From Ciona savignyi (taxonomy: Eukaryota; Chordata; Ascidiacea; Phlebobranchia; Cionidae): 64,000 bases of DNA. Shown here one piece after another: positions 41,929 through 54,800 of this stretch. The position numbers and the translations under genes were made by a program. The stretch is taken from assembly GCA_000149265.1 (NCBI GenBank), contig CH002666.1:360082-424081 (forward strand), given 5' to 3'. The notes below the pieces were generated by a model. The model had not been told where the DNA came from. It made no database searches and saw nothing but the letters and a program-made list of their open reading frames with translations. The first letter of the stretch is position 1; every line of letters starts with the position of its first letter.

Positions 41929-44380
41929 ATGTCGAACGAACAAATGCAAGAAAAAAGTTTAGAAAACGTTAAACTTGTGGTTTGGTGTAAAACCGCCGAA
42001 GAATCGCAAAATCATTATAAGGTATGGAGCGAGGAATATGACAACGACCTTGTCATTCTTGGTGACACTGGGAGTCAAGCGGCAACCGACATGTTTTCAA
42101 AGCACGTTGAAGACAAAGTTAACTCCAAAGTACTGGATCTGGGCGGGGGTAAGATGTCGTACTGTTTCGTTTTTAGTTAGTTCCATCTTTATCGCAGTAA
42201 CCATTCTTATTTTGCATTCCCGTGTAAAAATAAGTGATTTTACTAAATTATTAAACGTAAACTAAATATTGGATAACTTACAATAACCAGTATTGGGATT
42301 AAACAACCAAATGCAACTCGGAAACCTGTACAAAATGCAACTCGAAAAGCCGTACAATTTTGATTAAAAATATCGATCCTTGACTAAATTTCATCATAAA
42401 GCAAGCCATTTCCAGCCAATCCAAAAAAGAAAATTGTTTTTTTTTCAATAAAACACACATACGTCCGGCTCGACAGACTCGAATCATCTTGTTGAAGCCA
42501 CTCAATAACAATTGTCATTCTCGAAACTTTAATTTACCTATCATATGCAACCTACGTTATTAACTTTTTTAACCTCTGATAAAAAAAACAGCATCCTTTA
42601 TCTAATAACCTTTATTCGTAATGGCCAAGGTACCGGGACATCATCTTTGTTCATCCGCAACCAACTACAGTTTCAAGGGGAGATAGATATTATGGATGCC
42701 AACATGGAAATGTTGTATAAAGCAAGTCAAAAAAAGATCGGATTTCGGTAAATATTTCGATTGATCGACTTTGTATTTTCAAAGTTTTATTAGAAAGAGA
42801 CTAACAAAATGGATAAGGGTTCTGGCGACTGCACTACAAGCGTTACGTGATTGGTTACATTAGTTATCTAGTGGGTATGGAAGATATAAGTCTTGTGTCC
42901 ACCAAAGGCAATCTAATAACGATATAACCTGTGCATGTTAACCCGATAATGTCTTTTAATATTCAATCATGTTAAAAACCATTTAAGTCACTTTAACTTT
43001 GTTCAAATGACTTTTATTTAACATAAGATATTTTAAATCATCATTCATTCGCAGTTGCATTTATTGGGTTTATCGGCATCGAAATTAAATTCACTTAGCC
43101 TTGAGAAAAGAATTAAAGTATCATTTGACAGGAATATTATTCGACACTTTGTTGGAAAAGCTGGGGATCTCCCCGTTCGTGACGCATCCTATGACGTCAT
43201 TGTTGCTACTGGGGCTTTTCTTCCTAACCACATTCCGGCGTCAGCAATTCACGTAAGTTTTAAAATAATCCCCCGTTAATTGCGTTGTTGTTTTGATTCG
43301 TCCGGCCGGTTAGTCTGGTGGTTTAGTGCGACCCCTTTCAACCGAATGGTTATAGTTTCGAAACTGGTCGCTAGCTGGAAAAATGGAAGCTATGTATGTG
43401 AATATTGAATATTGGAAGTTACTTGACCAACGAACCATATTCTGTGTGAAGTGGCCTTCATTGTTGCTCAATGAGTACACAACGACTTTGACCAATTTGG
43501 AATTATTCCGTAACCAAAAATTTTGGGAAACACTGTTCTAGATTAACGCAAGTGTGGACACTGTATATGACAGTTGCTTCAGGTATACCACATGTGTGTA
43601 ATAAGAGATAGTTGTTATGAAAATATATCTCAATATGTTTTGTAGTAGGTATAAGGTAGGTCCCAATATATTTATTTAAACTCATGTTAATAAGAAAACG
43701 CAGTGGACGATACTATTAGGGGAATTTGCCAGATTCATTCAAGTTATGTCGTTAAGAATGTAAATAAAGGTGGTTAGAATAGGATAGGATGTTTGTGTTT
43801 GTGTTTGAATGGGTGAATGGGTATAAACACAAGGTGCGCTAACACACGGGCAATCGTCAGCTTAATGTACACCCAAAGTCAGGTTACAGGAGCTATTACA
43901 ATGTGTTTATATTACGTACGTTCGTTCTTTCCAGTAGAAACCATTAATTCACAGGGTTCCAGCAATTATCGGCAAGTGCTTTGCCCAAGAACCGACTAGC
44001 TGTCGACCAGTTTCGTAACCCTACGGCTTAAGGGCGACGCTCTAACTGAACAAGCTAAACGAACTAACACATGTTTCGTAGGGTTTGTCGTACGCCTTAT
44101 TCTGGTATTAAGAGCGCTTCCGAATGCATTAGCCTTAACTGCAGAGTATTTTAATAAATCATTAAATTAGGGAATGATCAAAGCTATACGTCCTGGTGGA
44201 TTAATAATCTTCACTCGGAGACTACAAGGATTAGGAGATTACGGAGAAGAATTTGTTCAAAACATTGAGCAACTTTGTTCAGAGAAGAAACTAAAATTAT
44301 TGGACCAAATTAAATACAGTCATTTTTCTAAGAAGGAACACACAGTTAAATCGGGTTGTTTTGTTTATATTCGTTTATAA
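41929..44380 (+). CDS. METTL27: METTL27 (WBSCR27)-like SAM-dependent methyltransferase
   Basis: Four exons join in phase: 41929-42148, 42630-42747, 43099-43252 and 44171-44380, giving 233 residues, close to human METTL27. It is a class I methyltransferase: motif I is VLDLGGGTGTSS, split across the first intron, with an acidic residue after strand 2 (IDIMDANMEML), motif IV-like SYDVIVATGAF and the post-motif IRPGGLIIFTRR. An N-terminal helix with HYKVWSEEYDNDL matches the YxxWAxxYDxD lead-in of the family. The substrate is not established for METTL27. Exon 3 could start at a second AG; the choice at 43099 is the one that keeps the frame open. Confidence 0.85.
43299..43378 (+). repeat. SINE head fragment
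   Basis: Only the tRNA-related head and box B region, CGTCCGGCCGGTTAGTCTGG to CGCTAGCTGG. It lies in METTL27-like intron 3. Confidence 0.85.
43776..44070 (-). repeat. tRNA-derived SINE, diverged full length
   Basis: Tail GAATAGGATAGGATG and a degraded head near 44065. Same intron as the previous fragment, opposite orientation. Confidence 0.85.
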
Positions 44381-45833
44381 ATAATATAACCAATTAATGG
44401 ATCTCTGTGCGCGACCGGAAATTACATATGGTTCGTAGTCATGGTATTGTCCTTTGCTGAGTAACAACGGAATAATGTTTATCCCCGTGAATGGGAAAAC
44501 CAAGGGGGTTAACACACGGGCAATCGTCAGATCATCTCGCGCCTATCGTCGGGTTACTAGAGCTATTGCAGTGTGTTGTATATGATAGACAGGTTCCTTT
44601 AATTTGGTAGAACCCTTTAATCGCTTGATTCAGGCAATGTCCTCAAAGTGCCTTGCCCAAGGACACAACCAACTAGCTAACGATCAGTTTCGCACCTTCA
44701 ACCTTTCGATTGAAAGGCGACGCACTTAACCGTCAGACTAATCGGTTCCTACATTTGTTCACACCGTATTGCAACTGGAAACGTCAGCAGTTCATACGAG
44801 TAATTGTTGTTACGTTATGGTGTTTTAAAAACAGCAAGAAAATATTGGTTTATACAGTGCGGCTATTATTTAGTACACACTAGCTGTTTTGGTGTAAAAA
44901 GTTTTCGAGGACTCGGTACAAAATTTATCCTCGAGACCATGTTCAAATCATAGATCCCACTCTGAAATTACTAAATTAAAAAATAACTAACCCTGTGTTA
45001 AAGAACGAACTCTTTTGTTAAAATCCATTAACTGCAAGCTACATGAATCGCGCCAATAAAACAAACAACTACCATGTCGATGTAAGTGGCATAATAATTA
45101 TAATTGCTGTATATTTTTTCTCTGAACCTGCAAGGTGGTTGCTTTTTTGCGTTATTGTTGGTTAACAAACTGTTAACATTAACCAATAGTTTTTCATATT
45201 TCTATAATGTTTTGATAAACGATGACAATACTGACTTTATTTACATGCAAGTAAATTCGGCCTAAAACAACAACTAAAATGGTTACAGACACAAATCTAG
45301 CATGTTGGTCAGATTAAAGAGACGTGGTGAATCATATATACCATACAGCGATTTTTCGGCAAAATTACGCTTGATGAAAATATTAGATACCAAGAATAGC
45401 CTATACAAATATACAACAAGGTCTTACACCGAGCTTTGGTGTTACAACGAGAAAATTAAGTTATTATTATTATGTATATTATCTCGCCTTCATAGAAATT
45501 GTGTATCATATAAACTATTTTCTCTCAATTGCACAAAAAATATAAAAAATACTACTTCGCGCTATGGCAGGTTTAACGGCACATTCTTGACTTCACTGCT
45601 GTAAGTGGATTTACTATAAATAGGCATGTTTCTGTTATGAGCAATGGTTAAGTTTTGTGGGTCTTGGTTGTATTAAATGCTTATTTGGTCGTTTTAAATG
45701 CACTTTTAAAAACTTGATTTGGAACTAATTTACTTGTTTGAAAACCATTTTACGAATCGCGTACAAAACAGTAGGCTGCCATTGGCATTAAACGGGCGAT
45801 GTACTGTTGGCAAAATGCAAGAACTGTTTCACA
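44381..45833. other. Intergenic between METTL27-like gene and the LDLa receptor (convergent)
   Basis: Holds a SINE (44471-44750) and AT-rich DNA. A 100-codon ORF at 45302-45604 has no family match and AT-driven composition; I do not call it a gene. Confidence 0.55.
44471..44750 (-). repeat. tRNA-derived SINE, full length
   Basis: One of the best preserved copies: GGTTTTCCCATTCACGGGGA (reversed) near the tail and CGACGCACTTAACCGTC at the head. Confidence 0.93.
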
Positions 45834-48800
45834 TTAAACGACCGATTCTGTCATGACCGTGTCCAATGTGTGTTCGGTGACGTGCTGCGGTTTGATTCTA
45901 ACTATCCGACCTCGCACATTTTTATCTTCATTGCCACGCAGAAGGGTCTTGTCCAAACCTTCAAGATTTTCTTCTGCTGATTTACAACAATGGAATGGGT
46001 TGATGTTATCAAGCGACTTTCTCATCTTGTTAAAAGTTTCAAATTTCATTAAGCAATTAAGCATCTTCGCACAAAGCACTTGAACTGCGTTCGAATAAAA
46101 TAGGGGATTCAGAGCGCTGTTTATCGGTAGTATAATTATCGCCGTAATTGAGTATACCGTATTGGAAATCTCAACACCGGAGAAATTCAGAAAAGCGATA
46201 ATGCAAATCGGTAACCAGCATGCACAATCAGTGGCGACAAGAATAGCAATTCTTCGTTGCATGTTCCTGGTTCCTTGGCTTGTCATGGCGGTCTTGTTCA
46301 CCTGCCGTGGTCGGAAAATTACCGCATAAGCGCCAACTATATACAAGCAAAGAATAAAATTTGTTATGGTAACAGACAATGAAAATTGCCAGCCTACATC
46401 CCGTCGATCGACAAAGAGTTTTGGTAAGCAGGTTGCATGCGTGCTGTAATAACCAAAGTATCCAAGGGCTTTGTACTCTGGGTTGAAAGCTTCAAGACGT
46501 TGGCTCATTTTCTCCCAAGTAAACATATCTTCATTTGTATTTATCTCATACGAGACGTTGCTGTAAGAAAGCAGAATCTTGGAAAATGTTTTGAAAGCCG
46601 GTTTATCAATGATCTCGGTAAAAAAGTAAGGGTTTGTTGAAAGCATAGTTTGGCTAACGAAGTATTCTTGAAACATTTTGCTAAATGGTAGGAACGCAAT
46701 CGTGCCCGCATAGACCCACGTGCTTATTGCTAGACCAATTGAGACATGCACCTGTAATGTCCTGCTTTGAATCGGCCATATAACGCAAAACATACGATAG
46801 GACGACAAAATTGCTAATGTCACTAAAGATACTTCACTAGAAAGTACCGCAAGGGTTCCAAGCACAAAGCAGGGCGTTCCGGAACGCCAACTGTGATCTT
46901 TGAGACAATAGTTGCCTGATGTTGACGCATTAGTTATTCCAAGCGCAATAAGGAAAACTCCCATTAGTAAGTCGGCCACTGAGAGATTAAGCACCATGCA
47001 GCTATAGACCATGGCAACCTTAGTGAGCTTTCGTCGAGCATGATAGCAGAGAAGGCTGATAGTGTGAACTATCACAGCAGCATTGCCTCCCACAGCCAAT
47101 AATCCCATTACCCACACCATGACCTGAAGGAAGCGGTTTTCAATCATATTCTCAGCCGACGAAAACACAGAGCCTTTGAACGAATCTTTCGGGCATTCGT
47201 CACTTCCGTCTTCGCAATCACGTTTTCCATCGAACATGGATCTTCTGTCCACAAAGAATGGCTTCCCACCTTCACAGTAAAAATGAGTGCTTGGACAATT
47301 AGCTTCGTCACTCGCATCTTCGCAATCGGCGGAGAAATCGCACTCTTGATTTTTTCGCACACTGTAAACCTTGACGCTTTCGTTTTTACAGACAAACCTG
47401 TTTATACAACCAATCTCATCTTCGCCGGATTTGCTGCAGTTCTTGTGTCCATCGCAAATCAGCCGACCCGGCAGTGTAAACTGCTCGCTGCAGGTAAACA
47501 ACCCGGTTGGTCCGATTTTCGAACAGAACGGTTGTTTTTCCCCGCACTTATCCTGGCATTCGTCCTCCATGTCAATACACTCCGGTTTCCCATCACACGC
47601 TATAGCTGTCAATGGGGCCCATATGTTTTTCGGTTGACTTTTACTGCAGTAATGAACGCTGAAATGTGACTTACTCCCACCAGAACCAGGCCCACAGTAC
47701 AGCTCATCCGCCCCATTAGCGCAATGGCGAATTCCATCGCAAAAGTGCAAAGCATCGATACACTGCGCGTTTTCTAGGATAGTGCTTTCATGTGTGTCAT
47801 TCTGTAGAAAACAAGGCACAGAGTGTGTTGGGCACGGTCGGTCACTGGCACCAATGCTCGATCCAAAATATAGATTAGCGCAGATGTTCGACGTATTTTG
47901 ATTCTGACATAAACACTCGTCCGACAAATCGGGACAGTCGTAGTTTCCATCACACACTTGACTGCAAACAAAGGTATTATTTTGGTTAATGCAGCTTACA
48001 TGTAGTCCGTATGACAAAAAGATTGGCCTATTAAAAACAAACCTTTTAGAAATAAAGAAATCCTGTTCAGTGATGCACCGCGCACAATTATTAGTGGTAG
48101 TCGAACCATTAATTGTAACCAAGCACCAATCACTTTCGTCCACACAATCTTTGACATCGTCCTCCAAAAACTCCTACCAGTAAACATTTCGTCAGTGTTT
48201 CCTCAGGCCCTCGCTTTATTCATAAAGTAAGCATTTATTGCCATAAATAATGCATGGCGAATGTATTATAAAATCAAATCGCGGATACAAAAAGTTTGAG
48301 TGACGGGTAGTGACTTTCCCCTAATTTGCGTTAAGCGCATTACGATAAAGCAGCAACTGAATGGGATTGTGATAAAGCACAACTCACAAATTGGTATGGG
48401 GACCATTTAGGGAATCAAGCAAACTCTACCTGCGGGACCACGCACATGTTTTGTACTCCGTGGCGCTCAACTGTGCACTTGAAACCTCGTTTTACTGCAA
48501 CTTGCTCTCCATTTTTTAATGGTTCATCTTTTCCGTCCCTAAAAATATCGATTTGTCTTATATAGATAACCAATTTGACAAAATCGTTGTATATCGTATA
48601 ATCACTGGTTGTAATTCATATTTTCGGCACAAAAGGTCAGCTATATACCAAAGCTATAATAAGCTCATTATTTATGTATGAGTTACTCCCGCCTATATGT
48701 GACAGATTTAATTTGCAAACGACCGGATCAAATGTCTTTAAATTAAATTTAAAACAGTATGTATATGAGGTGACACGCTGCCATAGAATCGACGATGTAA

Positions 48801-51800
48801 GATAGGATAGGATATTCATGTCTATCCCCGTGAATGGGAAAACCAACACACGGACAATCGTCAGATCACCTCATGTCCACCACCGTGTTAACGAAGTCAT
48901 TGCAGTGTGTTGTGTATGATTCACAAGTATCTTTAATTTAGTGGAACCCATTAATCCGCTGGGTTCAGGCAATGTCCGTTAAGTGCCTTACCCAAGAACA
49001 CAACTAACTAGCAAGTTGAATACTAATAACAAACGTGTTGGCCAGCTTAGGTTATTAAATAGTAATAAAGAATTAACTTTTTAAGAGGACAAAATAACTA
49101 GATTTCAATAAACTTCAACACTCAAATATATTCCAAAATATACCTGCAATCGCTCTCCCCGTCACACAGACTTGAGCGATGCTTGCAAGTCAAGCCACCA
49201 TCACAGAAAAGCGAATGAACGCAACCACTTTGGCATTCGTCAACTCTATCAAGGCAATGGTTTACACCATCACACATATGCCGCGGTGGGAGGTAGCACG
49301 TGCGAGTTACGTTGGTGTTATAAAACTTATTATTCATACTTTGATATCGATTCGAGCACACAAGTGCATTATCTGAAAAATAAAATGAATTACTTCATGC
49401 TGTAAGTGGAGTAATCTTTACTCGGTTTACCAGCCAGCAATAAAAGCGCTGTATTGTTATCAGAGTATTACGATTCTACAGAATGCTCGTGTGTATGTGT
49501 TGGACCTTATTCTAAAACATAGTTTATATAAACTTTAATTTCAAGTTTCCAGGACAAAATAAGAAGTTTAAAAACCAAATGTTCATAATAAAAACCTCGA
49601 TGACGTTAATGTGGTCTACGCATATTTGCCTTTGAGATGAGTTTATTGACGTTTATTGATACTGATGTAAAAATCGCTGTGTTATAAAGTTGTTGTAAAA
49701 ACGTGAAAATGTTGAAAAGTAAATATGCATCATTACACAGTGTTTGCGCCCGTTCGGCAGAGTTCAGAGAGAAACTTTCGGTATTTCGTGTCTGCGCTAT
49801 CAGTGTTTATTAGAATAAAATCACATCATATAATCAATACCGGTTATACTGTCGCTCCCCATTTCGTCTTCCCCGTTCGTGCAATCCTTCACTCCGTCGC
49901 AGAATCTACTTAGAGCAATACATGTTCCGTCGTCGCAGCTAAATATTTCCGCGCAAGTGCCACCCCCTCCACATTCGTCACTCATATCGCCACAGTCGTC
50001 AAATCCATCGCAAACTTTCGTACTAAAAAGACATTTGCCATTTCCACAGATGAACGAGTATTGGCAATCTGTCCCGCACTCGTCTACTCGGTCCACACAT
50101 TGCTCGTGCCCGTCGCAAATATAACTGTGAAACATAAATCTTTATCAAACTGTAATGCTCATATTCGTTTATAACATTTCCAGTTGAAGTAATGGAATTA
50201 TGAACGTAATCTAATCTTTAAGATCTAATTTTCAGACAGTTCATATTAGTACAAAGAGGACAGTAACCATCTGTAAGTTTGCGTTAGTACGATATGCGAA
50301 ATACTTATTGTCAAATGACTTAATTTCATTAGCATACCTTGCACATTTCAAACGTCAGAATCAACAATAAACTTTTGGGCGCTTGCCCTTGTGTCACTCA
50401 AGTATTTGTTTGTATATCTATCTAGTTTGATTGTGAATATGAGCTTTATTAAATTTATATAAATGTCTGAAGTTTTATTCATAGTTTGTTGATTGAAAAT
50501 AATGACAAGTTCGCTTTGTCGCAATTTGTTAATCAACAATCTGATTTAACAGGTGTGAATTCTGAATCTTGCTTTATTTCTGGTAAATCGTAAATTAATC
50601 ACATGTCATATTGCCTGCGAACAGTAAAATAATTGTCCTTGAATAATTGCATTCTGCGCCAAAGCAATAAACCTCACACAATTTAACAAGATCGATCGTA
50701 ATTCGGTAGTGGAACAAGACCACACATGTACATTGCGGGAAACTAGAATCGAATCGAGCGACTTTGTTTTTAAGTCACCACGGCCTTACCTGGGCGGTAG
50801 AATGCAACTAATGTTTTTCAAATTCTTGATGTTGGAACACACCACATCACCAGGGCCACTGTGTTCTGGCGTCATTTCATCGCTGCCATCCGGACAGTCC
50901 CGGTGACCATCGCAGAACTTTGAAAACGCAATGCTCACAGTACCTATTTACACAAAGTTATCATCGTTAATTCATCCAAGTATCAAAAAGCAAACAGTTT
51001 CTTTGCCTTGTATTGGTACAGTTCAGCTCCACAGACAGTATATCAGAATTGGAATGTGGGCTTTGAAAATATTACAGATTTGCACTTAATTCACCTTTTA
51101 ATGTTTGTCGCCGATATTGCAAGCATTTTCGTTACAAGAATAGTATACTATAAAGACCAAGAATAGTATATTTAAGACCTACAATTTAAAGGATGGGTTG
51201 GATATTTCAATGTGTTATTATACTTTCTTTAACAGAATTATATTGAACAAAGTATAAAAAGTTTCATGTCACACACCCAGCACTAAAGTAAAGATTCTCG
51301 ATTTAACGTAATATATACCGAAGTCAAATATAATCACCCAAGAGGACTTTATATGAATCATGGTCTATACATAATTTGTGGGCAATCGACCTTTCCGTTA
51401 TTTTAAATCCTAAGTTCTATACTCGGCACGGCGTTAAAAAGATCTTCGATCTCTACACGGCCAGGCGTTTTATCGAAGATTAGGGACTCTCAAAATTAAT
51501 TATTAATGTCATTTGCATTATCAAAATCGCATTGATTTTTCACGTTTCATTAATGCTGTTATTTGAATTAGAAAACAGTCAACGGTAAAACTTGGGTAAA
51601 CTGTTAACGTTTAAAACTCTGCAGCGAATTCAACAAGCGAGAGTTACTGCTTTTATAGTCATATTGGTGCTACAACAAATTTTCACAACTCTAGTTTTTT
51701 TAATAATCTTCGTGTGGCGCCACTGCATTCGGATTGGTCAAAATCTTGTCGAATAAATATTGGCATTTTTTGCACGGTCGAGTGGCCGAATGGTTAGCGC

Positions 51801-54800
51801 GACCGATACATATACCGACTTCTATACAAAAACGGTCCTTGTGCCTATTATAGCCCATAATGGGTTCGAAAAAAACATTGACAGTTTTGTACTTTTACGC
51901 TACGGCACAATCAGATTACAATGACGCAATCATTTATTATATTCCACCATATGAAACCTAACCTAATTAACACAAAGTCGTGTGGCTCATTAGCGGACGC
52001 ATAATCTTTAATTCGCTTACTAAATGACACTTCGAAATGTAAGTTGATTATGCTAACAAGGTGAATAACACTCGTAAATTTTTTTCGATTTCGGATCGAT
52101 TATCAAGCAGGATTTGTACAGTGAATGATTTTCGGGTCACGACTTCTTGTCGTTTGATTGATAACATTATTCGTTGACCTAATTCTGGAATTTAATTTAA
52201 ACTGGTAAAAAATGTGTTAAACAGGGGCGTTTGAATGTTGTTGGATATACAGAAGGGAGCAAATAATGGACCTAATGGCAATCAAACAATGAGTAATCCT
52301 TCTGAAAGGTGGTGCATGAATAACAAATGAACATTGAGCGCTAATTTTAGGGGGAAAACTGTTTTTGGATAAAATCAATTTAAAAACGAATGCATCGCTG
52401 CACTCCAGTGTCAATTGTAAGGCAAAATGGAAAAAAGTAAAAAATACCGTTTGGATCACACTTGAATTTCGCATCGCAGTCTTGGGTCTCATCACTGCCG
52501 TCCCCGCAATCGTCTCGGCCGTCACATCGGTTCTTTGCCGAGATGCACCTAACAAGTGTATTTTATACTTAGCTTTAATAGAAGTGTTAACACAGAGGAA
52601 AACAATCGACCAATTGTGATGTTAAGGCAACCGTTGGCATTAAATATACGGTGTTAGGACAAAGAAGCCTATGTACGCGACTATTGAACATTTTTAAATA
52701 CACCTTTATATACGTAGTTTATACATATTTTTTCGAGGTTTATGTACAACAAATTCTCGGCAGCTTGGGTAAATACCAGCAATATATACATTTGTGCAGT
52801 TAAAATTCGTGTTTTAAACCATTTTGCAGCATTTGTCAATAAAAGTCACATTCGCTATTTTATAATACACGTCATAACGTCTACCGCGTCCAGGATAACG
52901 AAGTTAATTCATGTATTTTTAATGTATTTTATGTTTTCCTAACTGCCGGCGGCCCCAATTGCCGAAAAGGCATGTTGGCCGTGGGTATGCTCATGAATAG
53001 TTCACGGTGTTATTTGCGTTCCGGTGCCCCGCGCAGATCGAATTTATAAATTCCGGCTTGTGTACAACAAGCCTCGAACTACGATATTGTGAATAATGCA
53101 TGTGCACAAATCGGGACATTTTAATCGCGAGCTTACTTTGGCGCCTTGCTTCGCGGCCGTGTACTCAGGCACGGTCGATGGACGCCCAATTACCATGCAT
53201 GCTTGGTTCAATGTCGGGAGCCACATAATTTGTATCCATTTAAGGAATTTCAAGCACGCCCCACCAGTTACGACGCGCATTAATTAAGCAGGATTTTCAC
53301 AAGGACGGTTTAGTGAAATGGAACGGTAATACATTTGGAGCCACTACATGGAAGTCGTGAATAATAAATAAATTGGATCGAAACTTTTGGATTAAAAATA
53401 AGGAAAGTAAAAAGGGAATTAATTCGAAATAAGATTTCATTGTCGTTTGGTTACAAAGAAATGCTGGGCAATTAGGAGCGCAGATCAAACCGACTTGGAG
53501 ACTTATTGATTTTGACCACTGCCTAAGAGAACACAGAATATATCAAACAAAGCAATCGTTTCATATCGGCCAATACCTTCCATTGCTGCAATAGAAGCGA
53601 ACAGAGTCGTCGCAGTTAGGGTTGCATTCGTCGGAATGATCTCCACAATGGTTGACCCCGTCACACAGTAGTCGATTGGGGAGCTGACATCTTTTGGAAG
53701 CGATATCCGAGAGGAACATATCTCTGGACTGGACGTTCCACGGAACTCTACCTTCTTTCCAGTGTTGCATCTCGTCCTCGGAGCTGGTGTAGTACCGCCA
53801 AGCGTTTGCGCAGGAGAAACTATAATGAACGTAACTAACCATTAGCCCTAAAAAGTCCGACTAAACGCCTATTCGGTGGACAATTTGATTGATTGTTCAG
53901 TAGAACATGGGATAACACTTCTAAACCCCTCAATATAAAAATTATTTTTTTTACAATCATGTTATTTAAACAGACTTTGAATCGGGTGGTACATTTTTAA
54001 ATGATTAACACTAACTAAAAGGTTACACTAACAACACTAACACAAAACACTAATAAAATTCATGCGACGAACACGAACAAAAAGGTTACTTTTTGCAGAA
54101 AAAATGGTTTCACAAAAATAGTATGAAATTCACAGTACTTTAAATGATACAATCGGTTTTACACAGTCAAATACAAGAAAAGGTTTCGGCATTAAAATTA
54201 TACATTAAATGTTATGTTTGAATTTATATACATATTTATAACTGGGATTTATTTGGACAAATATTACTTTGTTAAGTCATCACTTATATATTTCATTTTT
54301 CATCATTTTTTTATTTAAAGTTTTTATATTTCATTATTTTATCTTGTTATTTTTAGATAGTAGCAGGTTCAAATTTAATTTAACAATGCAAAATATCGAA
54401 CCACTATTTCACAGCAGCTGCAAATTTTAAATGGCCAGATATTTCTCTCGGCTCGCTGAAGGGACCATGTAACACAGCTGCTGCACTGACGCTGTAGATT
54501 GATCTTTGCGGATCTACCGGCGGTTGACGGTTACCGCCGACGTTTGCCGCCGCGTGAAGACGGCTTAATAGTTGTAAACCAATTTGCATTTTCAATTCTT
54601 AACGTTGTATTTTGTTACTGCTCAAAATGCACTGTTTTTATGTCGTTACTCTATTAAATACGTCTTTTGAAAGTATCTATCCTTTTTAGTTTGGATAGGA
54701 AGTGCAGCAACCTTTTTCTAATGCACATGTCATTACAGAAATTTTAAGTCAACCTGAGCGCAGGTAACTCAACGCTCTTCCATTTTCGCAAATGCGTTCG

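Noticed and set aside
45302..45604. 100-codon ORF
   Set aside because: Lys/Tyr/Leu-rich, expected of AT-rich DNA, with no recognisable domain.
47283..47669. 128-codon plus-strand ORF opposite the LDLa receptor
   Set aside because: Antisense shadow of a clearly coding LDLa exon.
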